NCBI RefSeq assembly: GCF_951793255.1
Contig: NZ_OX636706.1
Location: 1,773,001-1,837,000 of the forward strand
Direction: 5' to 3'
Source of the DNA: Desulfovibrio piger
GTDB lineage: Bacteria; Desulfobacterota; Desulfovibrionia; Desulfovibrionales; Desulfovibrionaceae
DNA length: 64,000 bases
The notes under the pieces are model-generated. The model was not told the DNA's origin. It worked only from the letters and a program-made list of their open reading frames with translations, and did no database searches. This document shows, piece by piece, positions 35,539 to 44,408 of the stretch. Made by a program: the position numbers and the translations under genes. Every line of letters begins with the position of its first letter. The first letter of the stretch is position 1.

Positions 35539-36786
35539 CTAGTCGTTCCACTTCTTCAGGATCAGGCTGGCATTGGTGCCGCCGAAACCGAAGGAATTGC
35601 ACATGGCGTATTCACAGGGGATATGGGCGGAACCGCCGGCCATGTAATCCAGATCGCAGTTGGGATCGGGATTTTCCAGATTGATGGTGCCGGGCAGCCA
35701 GCCGGTATGCAGGGCCATGGCGGTGAACACGCTCTCCACACCGCCCGCGGCACCCAGCAGGTGACCGGTCATGGACTTGGTGGCAGAGATCTTGATCTTG
35801 GAAGCGTGCTCGCCGAACACCAGTTTGATGCCCTTGGTCTCGGTCTTGTCGTTGAGCTGGGTGGAGGTGGCGTGGGCATTGATGTGCCCGATGGCCTCGG
35901 GGGCCAGACCGGCGTCGCGCAGGGCGTTCTGCATGGCGCGGGCCATGCCTTCGCCGGAATCGGCGGGAGCGGTCATGTGGAAAGCGTCGTCGGAGGCGCC
36001 GTAGCCCACCACTTCGGCGTAGATCTTGGCGCCGCGGGCCTTGGCGTGTTCCAGTTCTTCCAGCTGCAGCAGGCCGGCGCCTTCACCGATGACGAAGCCG
36101 TCGCGGTTGGCGTCGAAGGGACGGGAGGCCTTGGCAGGCTCATCATTGTAATGGCTGGAAAGGGCCTTCAGGGCCGTGAAGCCGGCCACGCCCAGAGGCG
36201 TCACCGTGGCTTCCACACCGCCGGTGATGGCCGTGCTGATGCGGCCCAGCAGGATCTCGCTGAAGGCGGTGCCGATGCCGTGGATGGCGGAGGCACAGGC
36301 GGTGGTGGTCACGATGTTGGGGCCTTTGGCGCCGGTGAAGATGGCGATCTGGCCGGGGCCCATGTTGGAGATGAGCATGGGGATCAGGAAGGGAGAAACC
36401 TTGCCGGGACCACCCTGCAGCAGCTTGGCGTGGTAGGTCTCGATGGTCTTCAGGCCACCCAGGCCGATGCCCAGGATGACGCCCACGTCGTAGGCGTTGT
36501 CGTCATTGATGACCAGGCCGGAGTCTTTGAGGAGCTGCTGGGCGGCCACCACGGCGAACTGGGTGAAGCGGTCCATGCGGCGGGCCTGTTTGGCCGGGAT
36601 GAAATCTTCGGCAACGAAGTCTTTCACTTCGCCGGCAACGCGCGAGTCATAGTCGGTGGCATCGAAAAGGGTGATGGGGCCGATACCGGATTCGCCGGCA
36701 AGCAGGCGCTTCCAGGTAGTTTCAAGGTCATTGCCCAGAGGGGTGATGGCGGAAAGACCAGTGATGACAACGCGCGGACGACTCAT
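35539..36786 (-). CDS. fabF: 3-oxoacyl-ACP synthase II
   Basis: A 415-residue condensing enzyme for fatty acid elongation. Catalytic triad visible: Cys in TTACASAIHGIG, His in NAHATSTQLND, His in TGHLLGAAGGVESVF. N-terminal VVITGLSAITPLGNDL is the family start; 36786 is chosen with AAGGAG upstream. It follows acpP across a 121-base gap that holds an attenuator-like hairpin, and precedes glyA. Confidence 0.97.
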   Translation of the reverse strand: MSRPRVVITGLSAITPLGNDLETTWKRLLAGESGIGPITLFDATDYDSRVAGEVKDFVAEDFIPAKQARRMDRFTQFAVVAAQQLLKDSGLVINDDNAYDVGVILGIGLGGLKTIETYHAKLLQGGPGKVSPFLIPMLISNMGPGQIAIFTGAKGPNIVTTTACASAIHGIGTAFSEILLGRISTAITGGVEATVTPLGVAGFTALKALSSHYNDEPAKASRPFDANRDGFVIGEGAGLLQLEELEHAKARGAKIYAEVVGYGASDDAFHMTAPADSGEGMARAMQNALRDAGLAPEAIGHINAHATSTQLNDKTETKGIKLVFGEHASKIKISATKSMTGHLLGAAGGVESVFTAMALHTGWLPGTINLENPDPNCDLDYMAGGSAHIPCEYAMCNSFGFGGTNASLILKKWND

Positions 36787-36854
36787 GGATACTCCTTGGA
36801 CAGGCGGGGGCTTGTGCCTGGAAAAAATACTCGTGTTGAGGCCGGAAGGGGAAA

Positions 36855-36880
36855 AACGCACCGGGCAAGCCCGGTGCGTT
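36855..36880 (-). terminator. Attenuator-like hairpin between acpP and fabF
   Basis: An 11-bp stem AACGCACCGGG/CCCGGTGCGTT, 4-base loop; the A run at 36852-36856 gives a U tract for leftward transcripts. It probably lets acpP be made in excess over fabF. Confidence 0.75.
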
Positions 36881-36907
36881 CCAATTTTCCGGCAGACAGG
36901 GAAAAAC

Positions 36908-37144
36908 TTAGCCCTGCTTGCTTTCGATGTAGCTGATGGCGTCCTGCACCTTCAGGATCTTCTGGGCGTCGTCATCGGCGATTTCGATGTCGAATTCTTC
37001 TTCCATGGCCATGATCAGTTCGGTCAGGTCCAGGGAGTCAGCGCCCAGGTCTTCCACGAAGGAAGCTTCGGGCTTCACTTCTTCAGCGCTCACACCCAGC
37101 TGGTCCACGATGATTTTGGTCACTTTGGCTGCAACTTCAGACAT
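36908..37144 (-). CDS. acpP: Acyl carrier protein
   Basis: A 78-residue acidic helical carrier for fatty acyl chains. Phosphopantetheine serine S37 in [19 protein letters not shown]. The start follows GGAGGATAACC, a strong site. Between fabG and fabF, as is standard; the hairpin downstream suggests higher ACP output than its neighbours. Confidence 0.97.
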   Translation of the reverse strand: MSEVAAKVTKIIVDQLGVSAEEVKPEASFVEDLGADSLDLTELIMAMEEEFDIEIADDDAQKILKVQDAISYIESKQG

Positions 37145-37209
37145 GGTTATCCTCCAACTCGCTTTGTGTTTTCCGGTAGCGGGAGCGGCAGCGTGCGCGG
37201 CCGCAGTTT

Positions 37210-37962
37210 TTAGCAGTACATGCCGCCGTTGACGGCCAGCACCTGGCCGGTGATGTAGGCAGCCTTGTCCGAAGCCAGGAAGGCCACGGCATCGGCGATC
37301 TCCTGGGCGGTGCCCATGCGTTTCAGCGGGATGGCGGCTTCATAGGAGGCGCGCACATCGTCGCTCAGGGCGGCGGTCATGTCGGTTTCGATAAATCCGG
37401 GGGCCACGGCATTGACCGTGATCTGGCGCGCGGCCAGTTCCTTGGCGCAGGACTTGGTCAGACCCAGCAGGCCGGCCTTGGCGGCGCTGTAGTTGGCCTG
37501 TCCGGCGTTGCCCATCTGGCCCACGACGGAAGAGATGTTCACGATGCGGCCGTGACGGGCCTTGGTCATGATCTTGGCGGCTTCGCGGGTGCAGATGAAG
37601 GCACCGCGCAGGTTGATGGTGATGACGCGGTCGAAGTCATCGTCCTTCATGCGGACCAGGAAGCCGTCCTTGGTGATGCCGGCATTGTTGACCAGCACGG
37701 CCAGATTGACCTTGCCTTTGATATGTTCGGCAAAAAAGGCAGCCACGGCTTCGCCGTCGCCCACGTTGAGGGGCAGGGCCAGGGCACGGCCGCCGGCAGC
37801 CTCGATCTCCGCCACGGTCTTCTCGGCTTCTTCGGGACGGCTCACGTAGGTGGGGATGACCTGATAGCCGTCACGGGCCAGGGTCAGGGCAACGGCGCGA
37901 CCGATGCCGCGGGAACCGCCGGTAACCAGCGCGGTAGGAGTGGTGGAATCAAGATTGCTCAT
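37210..37962 (-). CDS. fabG: 3-oxoacyl-ACP reductase
   Basis: A 250-residue short-chain dehydrogenase reducing beta-ketoacyl-ACP with [18 protein letters not shown] is the cofactor loop, [14 protein letters not shown] the following motif, catalytic SS...YSAAKAG (Ser in [10 protein letters not shown], Tyr and Lys in [11 protein letters not shown]), and [11 protein letters not shown] near the C-terminus. Middle of the leftward fab cluster. Confidence 0.97.
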   Translation of the reverse strand: MSNLDSTTPTALVTGGSRGIGRAVALTLARDGYQVIPTYVSRPEEAEKTVAEIEAAGGRALALPLNVGDGEAVAAFFAEHIKGKVNLAVLVNNAGITKDGFLVRMKDDDFDRVITINLRGAFICTREAAKIMTKARHGRIVNISSVVGQMGNAGQANYSAAKAGLLGLTKSCAKELAARQITVNAVAPGFIETDMTAALSDDVRASYEAAIPLKRMGTAQEIADAVAFLASDKAAYITGQVLAVNGGMYC

Positions 37963-38024
37963 GATGCTGCCTCAATGGATTTTATGATATAGCAGAAAGG
38001 GGCCGAGTTCAACGCCGCGGCAGC

Positions 38025-39011
38025 CTAGAACTGCAGCAGGGCCGCGCCCCAGGTCAGGCCGCTGCCGAAGGCGGTCACCAGCACACGGTCCCCGGCCTTG
38101 ATGCGGCCCTGGGCCATGGCTTCCACCAGGGCCAGCGGCACGGAGGCGGAAGAGGTGTTGCCGTATTCGGCCACGTTGGTGAACACGTGATCCAGACCGA
38201 TCTTCAGGCGGCTGCCCACGGCCTCGATGATGCGCATGTTGGCCTGGTGGGGCACGAAAAGATCGACGTCAGCGGCCGTGAGGCCGTTGCGCTCCAGCAG
38301 TTCCTGGCAGATGCCGGACATCTGGCGCACGGCATGCTTGTAGACTTCACGGCCCTGCATGGAGATGAAAAAGTCGTCGCCCACGGGATCGCCGGGCTTG
38401 TACCGGCAGCTGGTGCCGCCGCCCACGATGATGAGGTCGTGCAGGCTGCCGTCGCTCTTGCAGATGCTGTCCTGCACGCGGGCCAGGGCGTTCTCGGGAT
38501 CGCTGTTCAGGATGCAGGCGCCGGCGCCGTCGCCGAAGAGCACGCAGGTGCTGCGGTCGCTCCAGTTGACGCGGCGGGTAAGGGCCTCGGTGCAGACGAA
38601 AAGGATCTGGGAAGCCGGATCCTGGCAGAGCAGGGCGTCCGCCAGATGCAGGCCGTACAGGAAACCGGAGCAGGCGGAGCCGAAGTCGAAGGACATGGCC
38701 GGGCCGGCACCGATGTTGCCGCCGATGATGCAGGAAAGCGAGGGGCTGAGATGGTCCGGCGTACAGGTGGCCGTGAGGATGTGGGTCAGCTTGGCAGCAT
38801 CGAGACCGGCATCTTCCAGAGCCTTGCGGGCGGCATGGGTCCCGAGGTCGGAAGCATTCTCTTCCTGGGGCAGGCGGTGACGACGCTTGATGCCGGTACG
38901 GGTGGTGATCCACTCGTCGTTGGTCTCCACCAGTTTGCTCAGATCATCGTTGGTCAGGACCTCGGCGGGAACGTAGCTGCTGAGGGCGTGCAGATAGCAG
39001 TTTGGCTTCAT
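38025..39011 (-). CDS. fabH: 3-oxoacyl-ACP synthase III
   Basis: A 328-residue condensing enzyme starting fatty acid synthesis from acyl-CoA and malonyl-ACP. Cys in DFGSACSGFLYGLH, His in VPHQANMRIIEAV, Asn in NTSSASVPLAL (GNTSSAS) give the triad. N-terminal NDDLSKLVETNDEWITTRTGI is the family hallmark. 15 bases downstream of plsX and 62 upstream of fabG. Confidence 0.97.
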   Translation of the reverse strand: MKPNCYLHALSSYVPAEVLTNDDLSKLVETNDEWITTRTGIKRRHRLPQEENASDLGTHAARKALEDAGLDAAKLTHILTATCTPDHLSPSLSCIIGGNIGAGPAMSFDFGSACSGFLYGLHLADALLCQDPASQILFVCTEALTRRVNWSDRSTCVLFGDGAGACILNSDPENALARVQDSICKSDGSLHDLIIVGGGTSCRYKPGDPVGDDFFISMQGREVYKHAVRQMSGICQELLERNGLTAADVDLFVPHQANMRIIEAVGSRLKIGLDHVFTNVAEYGNTSSASVPLALVEAMAQGRIKAGDRVLVTAFGSGLTWGAALLQF

Positions 39012-39026
39012 AGAAATACCCGTGGC

Positions 39027-40061
39027 TTAAATGGCGCGTGAGAAGCGGGTGAGTTCCTCGTTGGCCAGGATGGTTTCGGCGAGACGGTCGTTGGTGCCCT
39101 TGCGTACGAAGGTACCGGCCATCTTGATGGCGTTCTGCATGGCGCGGGCGCTGGAACGGCCGTGGCAGACGATGGCCAGGCCCTGCAGGCCCAGAAGGGG
39201 GGCGCCGCCGTATTCGGCGTAGTCGATGGTGGTGGCGAATTTTTTGAAGGCGCCCTTGGCCAGCATGCCGCCCAGGGCGGGCAGGAAACCGGAGGTGAAC
39301 AGGCGCTTGAGCATGCGGACCAGGGCCGAGGCCAGGCCTTCGCTCATCTTGACCACCACGTTGCCCACAAAACCGTCGCAGACCACGACATCGATATCGC
39401 CCGTAAAGATGTCGCGGCCTTCGGCATTGCCCACGAAGTTGAGATTCTGGGCGAGTTTGAGCAGTTCGTAGGCTTCCTTGACCTGGCTGTTGCCCTTGCC
39501 TTCCTCTTCGCCGATGCTCAGCAGGCTGACACGCGGGGCCGCATAGCCCAGCAGGTCACGCGCGAAGGCGTCGCCCATGAGGCCGAACTGGAAAAGATGA
39601 TAGGGCCGGCAGTCCACGTTGGCGCCGGCGTCCAGCACGACCACGGGATTCTTTTCCGTGGGCAGCAGGGCAGCCAGCGCCGGGCGTTCGACGCCCGGCA
39701 GCCGACCCATGATGAACATGCCGCACGCGACCGTGGCGCCGGAATGACCGGCGCTGACCACGGCATCGGCCTTGCCGTCCTTGACGAGACGGCAGGCCAC
39801 CTGGATAGAAGCGTTTTTCTTGCGGCGAAGGATGTCCGAAGGCTTTTCATTCATGTGCACCACATCATCAGCCTGGACGATGTCGAAATGCACGTTGGCA
39901 AGGTCGAGCTTGGCGAGTTCCGCTTCCACCTTGGGGGTATCCCCCACAAGGAGGACGTGCAAGTCATGAAGCCTGGCGGCGTCGATGGCACCAGGAACAA
40001 CCACGGAGGGGCCAAAGTCCCCTCCCATGGCATCAACGGCTATGATGGGGCGCGCGTTCAT
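39027..40061 (-). CDS. plsX: Phosphate acyltransferase PlsX
   Basis: A 344-residue peripheral membrane enzyme making acyl-phosphate from acyl-ACP for phospholipid synthesis. IAVDAMGGDFGPSVVVPGA at the N-terminus, SAGHSGATVACGMFIMGRLPG and GANVDCRPYHLFQFGLMG are family blocks, with VVCDGFVGNVVVKMSEG later. Its start overlaps the rpmF stop (TAATG), implying coupled translation. Confidence 0.97.
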   Translation of the reverse strand: MNARPIIAVDAMGGDFGPSVVVPGAIDAARLHDLHVLLVGDTPKVEAELAKLDLANVHFDIVQADDVVHMNEKPSDILRRKKNASIQVACRLVKDGKADAVVSAGHSGATVACGMFIMGRLPGVERPALAALLPTEKNPVVVLDAGANVDCRPYHLFQFGLMGDAFARDLLGYAAPRVSLLSIGEEEGKGNSQVKEAYELLKLAQNLNFVGNAEGRDIFTGDIDVVVCDGFVGNVVVKMSEGLASALVRMLKRLFTSGFLPALGGMLAKGAFKKFATTIDYAEYGGAPLLGLQGLAIVCHGRSSARAMQNAIKMAGTFVRKGTNDRLAETILANEELTRFSRAI

Positions 40062-40243
40062 TACTCAGCTTCGGTCTTGGCGATCACCTGACGGCCCTTG
40101 TAAGCGCCGCAGTTGGGGCACACGCTATGGGGCACGGTGGGCTCGCCGCAGGAGCAGTAGATGACGGTGGGGGTGGCCACGCGGTCGTGGGAACGACGCA
40201 TGCCCTTGCGGGAACGGGACTTTTTGTTTTGCTGGACAGCCAT
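40061..40243 (-). CDS. rpmF: 50S ribosomal protein L32
   Basis: A 60-residue ribosomal protein. MAVQQNKKSRSRKGMRRSHD is the L32 N-terminus, followed by a zinc-binding CSCGE...CPNCGAYKG, so this is the zinc-containing form. Strong site GGAGAA upstream. Between yceD and plsX, the usual arrangement linking ribosome and lipid synthesis. Confidence 0.96.
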   Translation of the reverse strand: MAVQQNKKSRSRKGMRRSHDRVATPTVIYCSCGEPTVPHSVCPNCGAYKGRQVIAKTEAE

Positions 40244-40350
40244 GATGTTCTCCTTCTCCGAGAGATCGGAAATGATATGCTTTTTGGGCGTGAGTGACCC
40301 TATGGGCCAAGCTCAAGAGGCAAGAGCCTAGCAGAAAAAAATTTTGATGT

Positions 40351-40902
40351 CTAGTTTTTGCGCAATTTCAGCCCGCGCAGGACGGCCATGCGCGGGTCGC
40401 CCTCTTCCGGGGCGCACTGGCAGGGGCCGTCATTGAGGTTGGCGCCGCACTGGGGGCACAGGCCTTTGCAGTCAGGGCGGCACAGGGGATTGACCGGCAG
40501 GGCCAGGACGAATTCTTCCCAGCAGATGGCGCCCAGATCGAGATACGACACGCCATTCTCCACGACGACGCGACTTTCCAGCAGGTCTTCACCGGTGGTC
40601 GCGGCCTCTTCGTCTTCGGGTTCGGCGGCGGTCTCCTCAAAATTTTCGAAATGCGAATCCACGGTCACGGTCACGTCTTCGGCGCAACGGTTGCAGGGCA
40701 GCACCACGGTACCGGTGATGCTCCCGCGCACCAGATAGCCGCCTTCCAGGGGCATGATGCCGAGCTCGGCCTTCAGGGGATCGATGATGCGGCAGTCCAT
40801 CTGGAACTCGGCCAGCGGTCCCTGCCAGATGGCGGGATCGTCCAGCGTCATGTCCTTGCCGGAAGGGGAAATCTCACTGAGCGGGATACGATAGTTCTGC
40901 AT
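40351..40902 (-). CDS. yceD: YceD family (DUF177) protein
   Basis: A 183-residue protein often encoded before rpmF; proposed role in 23S rRNA or large-subunit maturation in plants and bacteria. PCNRCAEDVTVTVDS holds one Cys pair and LCRPDCKGLCPQCGANLNDG another, a zinc site typical of DUF177. Start 40902 follows GAGGTG; a GTG two codons earlier is possible. 107 bases upstream of rpmF, probably the first gene of the fab operon. Confidence 0.88.
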   Translation of the reverse strand: MQNYRIPLSEISPSGKDMTLDDPAIWQGPLAEFQMDCRIIDPLKAELGIMPLEGGYLVRGSITGTVVLPCNRCAEDVTVTVDSHFENFEETAAEPEDEEAATTGEDLLESRVVVENGVSYLDLGAICWEEFVLALPVNPLCRPDCKGLCPQCGANLNDGPCQCAPEEGDPRMAVLRGLKLRKN

Positions 40903-40985
40903 GGTCACCTCAATGCGGCCTTCTTACTCGGCGCTCAAGCCTGTGTCAAGCCCGGAAGGGGCGGCGTCACAGGCCTTTGCGCGGC

Positions 40986-41615
40986 TCAGGCCACGCAGGA
41001 AAAGATCAGCATCACGGCCAGGGCCACGAAGACCAGACCGGCCACACGGTGCATGAGCATCTGGCCGCGCGGCGAGCTGTTGAACCAGTGGGCCAGGCGG
41101 CCGCCCAGGGCCGAGACGGCCGTGAAGACGAGGAAGGCCGCCAGCATGAAGAGCAGGCCCAGTTCCATGACCTGCAGCGCCACGCTGCCGCGTTCCGGCG
41201 CGCAGAACTGCGGCAGGAAGGCCAGGAAGAAGAGCGTCACCTTGGGGTTGGTGATGTTCATGATGACCCCGCGGCGGTACAGGCCCCAGTAGCCCAGGAA
41301 CCGGCTTTCCTGCAGATGGGCCATGCTGGCCCCGGCCCGGAAGGAGAGCCAGGCCAGATAGAGCAGGTAGGCCGCCCCGACGACGGTCAGCAGGGTGAAG
41401 GCCAGCGGCGAGGTCATGAAGATGCCCGCCACGCCCACGGCTACTATTGTTGTATGGAAGCACAGGCCGGAGATGAGCCCCAGGGTGGTGGCCACACCGG
41501 CCCGCATGCCGTAAAGGGCGGACTGGGTGAGGACGAAGATAATGTCCGGTCCCGGGGCAAGGGCCAGCATGAGGGCAGTCACGAAAAACGTCAGGACAGT
41601 ATCCAGGGGCAGCAT
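40986..41615 (-). CDS. LysE/RhtB family amino-acid exporter
   Basis: A 209-residue inner-membrane protein with about six hydrophobic segments. MLALAPGPDIIFVLTQSALYG is the characteristic LysE/RhtB N-terminal motif, and NITNPKVTLFFLAFLPQF the second. It probably exports an amino acid or related metabolite; substrate unknown. Its start overlaps the end of the GIY-YIG gene by 25 bases, so the two are coupled in a leftward group. Confidence 0.92.
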   Translation of the reverse strand: MLPLDTVLTFFVTALMLALAPGPDIIFVLTQSALYGMRAGVATTLGLISGLCFHTTIVAVGVAGIFMTSPLAFTLLTVVGAAYLLYLAWLSFRAGASMAHLQESRFLGYWGLYRRGVIMNITNPKVTLFFLAFLPQFCAPERGSVALQVMELGLLFMLAAFLVFTAVSALGGRLAHWFNSSPRGQMLMHRVAGLVFVALAVMLIFSCVA

Positions 41616-41884
41616 TGGGGAAACTCTTTCAGGGCCTGTTCCTTGCGGGAGCGGGGCAGTCGTTTGATATGATATTCCAGGCGCAGGGCCTCCTGCCGGG
41701 ACGTGCAGGCCCGGGAGAGCAGCAGGGCCACGGGCCTGCGCGGGCGCGTATAGCGGGCCCCGCCGGCCAGGCGGCCGTTGTGCTGGGCCAGACGCCGGTC
41801 AAGGTCGGTGGTCACGCCGCAGTACAGGGTGTCATCAGCGCAGCGCAACAGATAGACATGCCATGTGGCATCACTGGAAGCCAC
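41591..41884 (-). CDS. GIY-YIG domain nuclease family protein
   Basis: A 97-residue single-domain protein of the UPF0213/YhbQ type. WHVYLLRCADDTLYCGVTTD carries the GIY-YIG equivalent (VYLL...LYCGVT), then RRLAQHN and an EYHIKRL segment. It is expected to be a small DNA-acting nuclease; function in these short bacterial proteins is poorly known. It overlaps genes on both sides (14 bases with the membrane protein, 25 with LysE). Confidence 0.88.
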   Translation of the reverse strand: MASSDATWHVYLLRCADDTLYCGVTTDLDRRLAQHNGRLAGGARYTRPRRPVALLLSRACTSRQEALRLEYHIKRLPRSRKEQALKEFPQCCPWILS

Positions 41885-42356
41885 CGGAGAGCCAGCCTAC
41901 CAGCAAAAAGCTGATGGTCCAGCTGAGGATGCGGCCGGGCCACGGGTTGGGGGGATTGCCCGCCAGCATGGAGCGCATCTCGCGCATGGAGTTGAGGACA
42001 GAGCCGATGGCATGGAAGACCATGAAGCCGATACTGGCCAGCAGACCGAACTGGATCCCGGCGATGATGATCAGGGCCAGGGTGATGCCGGGCGCCAGAC
42101 CGGCCTGCCGGCTGCCGCCCGAGGTCCAGATGGTCTGGAAATGGAGACCGCCGTTCCAGGGGCTGCGGCTGCCGCGGAACTGTTCCTGGCCGTAACCGCC
42201 CCGACAGGAGCGGCCGTAAGGCCCCTGGCCCCTGCCGTCGTCACAGCCGTCGTGGATGATCTCGGCCTCGATGACGCGTTCGTCATCGCGGGACTGACCG
42301 CTGTCGCTCCGGGGAGAGGGGTATCTGTTCTGGGAATCGGGATTGAAGGGGGACAT
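41871..42356 (-). CDS. Hypothetical membrane protein
   Basis: 161 residues, no family recognised. The first 85 are polar and Gly/Arg/Asp-rich (cytoplasmic-looking, with YGRSCRGGYGQEQFRGSR). Two hydrophobic segments follow at about 88-119 and 142-158, the last ending at the C-terminus. Start 42356 has CAGGAG upstream. It overlaps the GIY-YIG gene and lies 12 bases after the YqeB-like gene, so it belongs to the same leftward group. Confidence 0.6.
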   Translation of the reverse strand: MSPFNPDSQNRYPSPRSDSGQSRDDERVIEAEIIHDGCDDGRGQGPYGRSCRGGYGQEQFRGSRSPWNGGLHFQTIWTSGGSRQAGLAPGITLALIIIAGIQFGLLASIGFMVFHAIGSVLNSMREMRSMLAGNPPNPWPGRILSWTISFLLVGWLSGGFQ

Positions 42357-42368
42357 GATACTCCTGTA

Positions 42369-43178
42369 TCAGGTAGGAAGGTTATAGCGGGCGGCTATGG
42401 CCCGCAGCACGCCCCTGCCCAGGCAGCGGGCGCGTGAGGAAACTTTGTCCAGGGGCACGTGGTCCAGCGGCTCGATGTCGCACACCTTGGCCCCTGCACG
42501 CACCGGAAGACCGGAGCGCAACAGGCCGCGCAAACGGCCGGACAGGGGAGCCGGGACGGGAACACCGTCCACCCGGCCCACTTCCTGGCCCTGAAGGACA
42601 TGGCTGCCCAGAGGCAGGGGGCTTGCGAAGACACCGGCACACGGGGCACGACCCACGCGCTGTTCGGAGCGGCCATGCTCGCAGGGGATGCCGGTATTGG
42701 CCAGGGCCTGTCCCTGCCGGAGGCAGCGGCCCATGTCCGGGCCGAAGCTTTCGATGACGCAGTGGACGTCCCGCCCGGCTTCGATGCCCGGGCCAAGGGC
42801 GATGACCAGATCCGCCATATTCGGGGAAAGGCCGCGGGCCTTCTTGCTCATGGTGGCGTCCACGAAGACCTGCGGACAGAGCTCGTGCAGGCTCGCGCCG
42901 TCTTCGTCCACCAGCAGGGGCAGGGCCTCTCCGGTCTGCCAGAGGGCACGGCAGGCGGCCGCATCGGGGCACAGACGGGCTTCGAGTCCTTCCACCCGGG
43001 CCTTGCCTTCGAAGACCGCCTCGGAAAAGACCACCAGACGGCGGATGGCACGCGGCCGGGCGCACTCCAGCAGCACGAGCCTGTGCAGGCCCGCGTGCCA
43101 CAGTTCCAGGGCCACACCGGTGCCCATGTCTCCGGCACCCCGGATGACGATAAGGGGACAGAATCCTTTTTGCATCAT
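42369..43178 (-). CDS. yqeB: YqeB-like (selenium-dependent molybdenum hydroxylase accessory) protein
   Basis: A 269-residue protein with an N-terminal Rossmann nucleotide site, VIRGAGDMGTGVALELWHAG, and a long middle region (VFVDATMSKKARGLSPNMADLVIALGPG) typical of the EF2563/YqeB family that accompanies selenium-dependent molybdenum hydroxylases. ATG 43178 is the likely start (an ATG-ATG pair), as the upstream frame is not protein-like. No hydroxylase, xdhC or selenophosphate genes are in this window, so the role here is inferred from family only. Confidence 0.75.
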   Translation of the reverse strand: MMQKGFCPLIVIRGAGDMGTGVALELWHAGLHRLVLLECARPRAIRRLVVFSEAVFEGKARVEGLEARLCPDAAACRALWQTGEALPLLVDEDGASLHELCPQVFVDATMSKKARGLSPNMADLVIALGPGIEAGRDVHCVIESFGPDMGRCLRQGQALANTGIPCEHGRSEQRVGRAPCAGVFASPLPLGSHVLQGQEVGRVDGVPVPAPLSGRLRGLLRSGLPVRAGAKVCDIEPLDHVPLDKVSSRARCLGRGVLRAIAARYNLPT

Positions 43179-43326
43179 GACAAAAATGCATCTTGCCGGG
43201 CCAGTCGTCAAGGGCCGGGGACGCGCGGACAGGATGCTTGTGTCCCGCCCCGGGGCGGCGTATGGTGGCCTGCACGCGTGTCCCCGGTCTGATGCCGGAA
43301 GAGGAAACGACACGCAAGGAGAGATC

Positions 43327-43983
43327 ATGAACAAGATACTTGCGACAGGCCTGCTGGGCCTTGCCCTGGTGAGCGCCATCCCTGCCGTGGCCGCGGACAG
43401 CAAGGCGGACAAGACCTGGCAGGAAGCCTGGACGGCCTACAATATCGGCCAGTACAAAAAAACGCTGCGCCTGCTGCAGCCCCTGGCCTCGGACGGCGAT
43501 GCCCGCTCGCAGGTGCTGCTGGGCCGCTGCTACGAGAACGGCCTGGGCGTCCCGCAGGATCTGGCAACGGCTTTCAAATGGTATATGCTGGCGGCGGAAC
43601 AGAACGATGCCGAAGCCCAGACCCTGGTGGCCTATATGCTGCGTTCCGGTGCGGGCGTGCCGCGCGACACCAATGGCTATCTGCAGTGGATGCAGCGTGC
43701 GGCCCAGAGCGGTTATGCCGAGGCCCAGTTCAACATGGCGCTGATCTGCGCCGACGGCGAACTGGTGACCAAGGACCCCGAACAGAGCTTCGACTGGGCC
43801 AAGCGTGCCGCCGAACAGGGCAATGGCCAGGCCCAGCGCTTCCTGGGCGCCTGCTATGAAGTGGGCTTCGGCGTGCCGCAGGATGCCACGGAGTCCGCCC
43901 TCTGGTATGCCAAGGCCGCCCAGCAGGGACTGGAACGGGACGGCAGCATCTTCTCGCATATCCGCCAGTATCCCAAGCCGTAG
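43327..43983 (+). CDS. Secreted Sel1-repeat protein
   Basis: A 218-residue periplasmic protein. Signal peptide at 1-22 (MNKILATGLLGLALVSAIPA, cleavage near AVA-AD). Four or five Sel1/TPR-like repeats follow, each with the A..LG..Y..G.GV..D...A..WY..AA pattern (for example GRCYENGLGVPQDLATAFKW and GACYEVGFGVPQDATESALW). Such repeats mediate protein contacts. Start with GGAGA upstream. Divergent from the yqeB gene; no partner is apparent. Confidence 0.85.
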   Translation: MNKILATGLLGLALVSAIPAVAADSKADKTWQEAWTAYNIGQYKKTLRLLQPLASDGDARSQVLLGRCYENGLGVPQDLATAFKWYMLAAEQNDAEAQTLVAYMLRSGAGVPRDTNGYLQWMQRAAQSGYAEAQFNMALICADGELVTKDPEQSFDWAKRAAEQGNGQAQRFLGACYEVGFGVPQDATESALWYAKAAQQGLERDGSIFSHIRQYPKP

Positions 43984-44040
43984 ACCGTGCTTATCCGTCA
44001 CTGCGGCACGTCCGGTACCGCATCTGACGGACAGATAAAA

Positions 44041-44079
44041 AACAGGGCCAGTCTCCCTTGTGTGGGGACTGGCCCTGTT
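44041..44079. terminator. Terminator between convergent genes
   Basis: A 13-bp stem AACAGGGCCAGTC/GACTGGCCCTGTT with an inner CCC/GGG. The A run on the left favours leftward termination; it also lies 57 bases after the Sel1 stop. Confidence 0.75.
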
Positions 44080-44354
44080 GCGCAGGCGGTCCAAAAAAAC
44101 GATGGCCGGCAACATATCGTATGGTGCGCCGGAAGGGGGGCCGTCCAAACTGTCCGGCCGTGCCGCGTAGCGCATCCCATGCGCGGCGGCAAGGCGATGC
44201 ATCTCTTTCCGGGGCGCCCCCATTCTTTGCCTTCATGCCGGACCTTGTCTTTCTCCCGCATCATGCCGGGGGACGGTGAGTCGCGCACAGCCTGCGCGAC
44301 ACGAGACCTTGCCGGTGATCCGGCCAAAAGTTTTTGGCAGGGATGGGGGAGTTT

Positions 44355-44402
44355 GAGGGGGAAGGGGAGACCTTTTTTCAAAAAGGGGCCCCCTTCCCCC
44401 TC
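44355..44402 (-). repeat. Dispersed hairpin, second copy, terminator-like
   Basis: GAGGGGGAAGGGG (44355-44367) pairs with CCCCTTCCCCCTC (44390-44402), with an inner CCTTTT/AAAAGG stem. It resembles the hairpin at 27002-27054, including the preceding GGATGGGGG. Seven bases beyond the stop of the leftward hypothetical gene. Confidence 0.7.
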
Positions 44403-44408
44403 ATCCTT

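Larger units (their letters stand above)
43984..44408. other. Intergenic region with two hairpins
   Basis: About 425 bases between the convergent Sel1 gene and the helical hypothetical gene. Hairpins at 44041-44079 and 44355-44402 (listed separately). No gene seen between them. Confidence 0.6.
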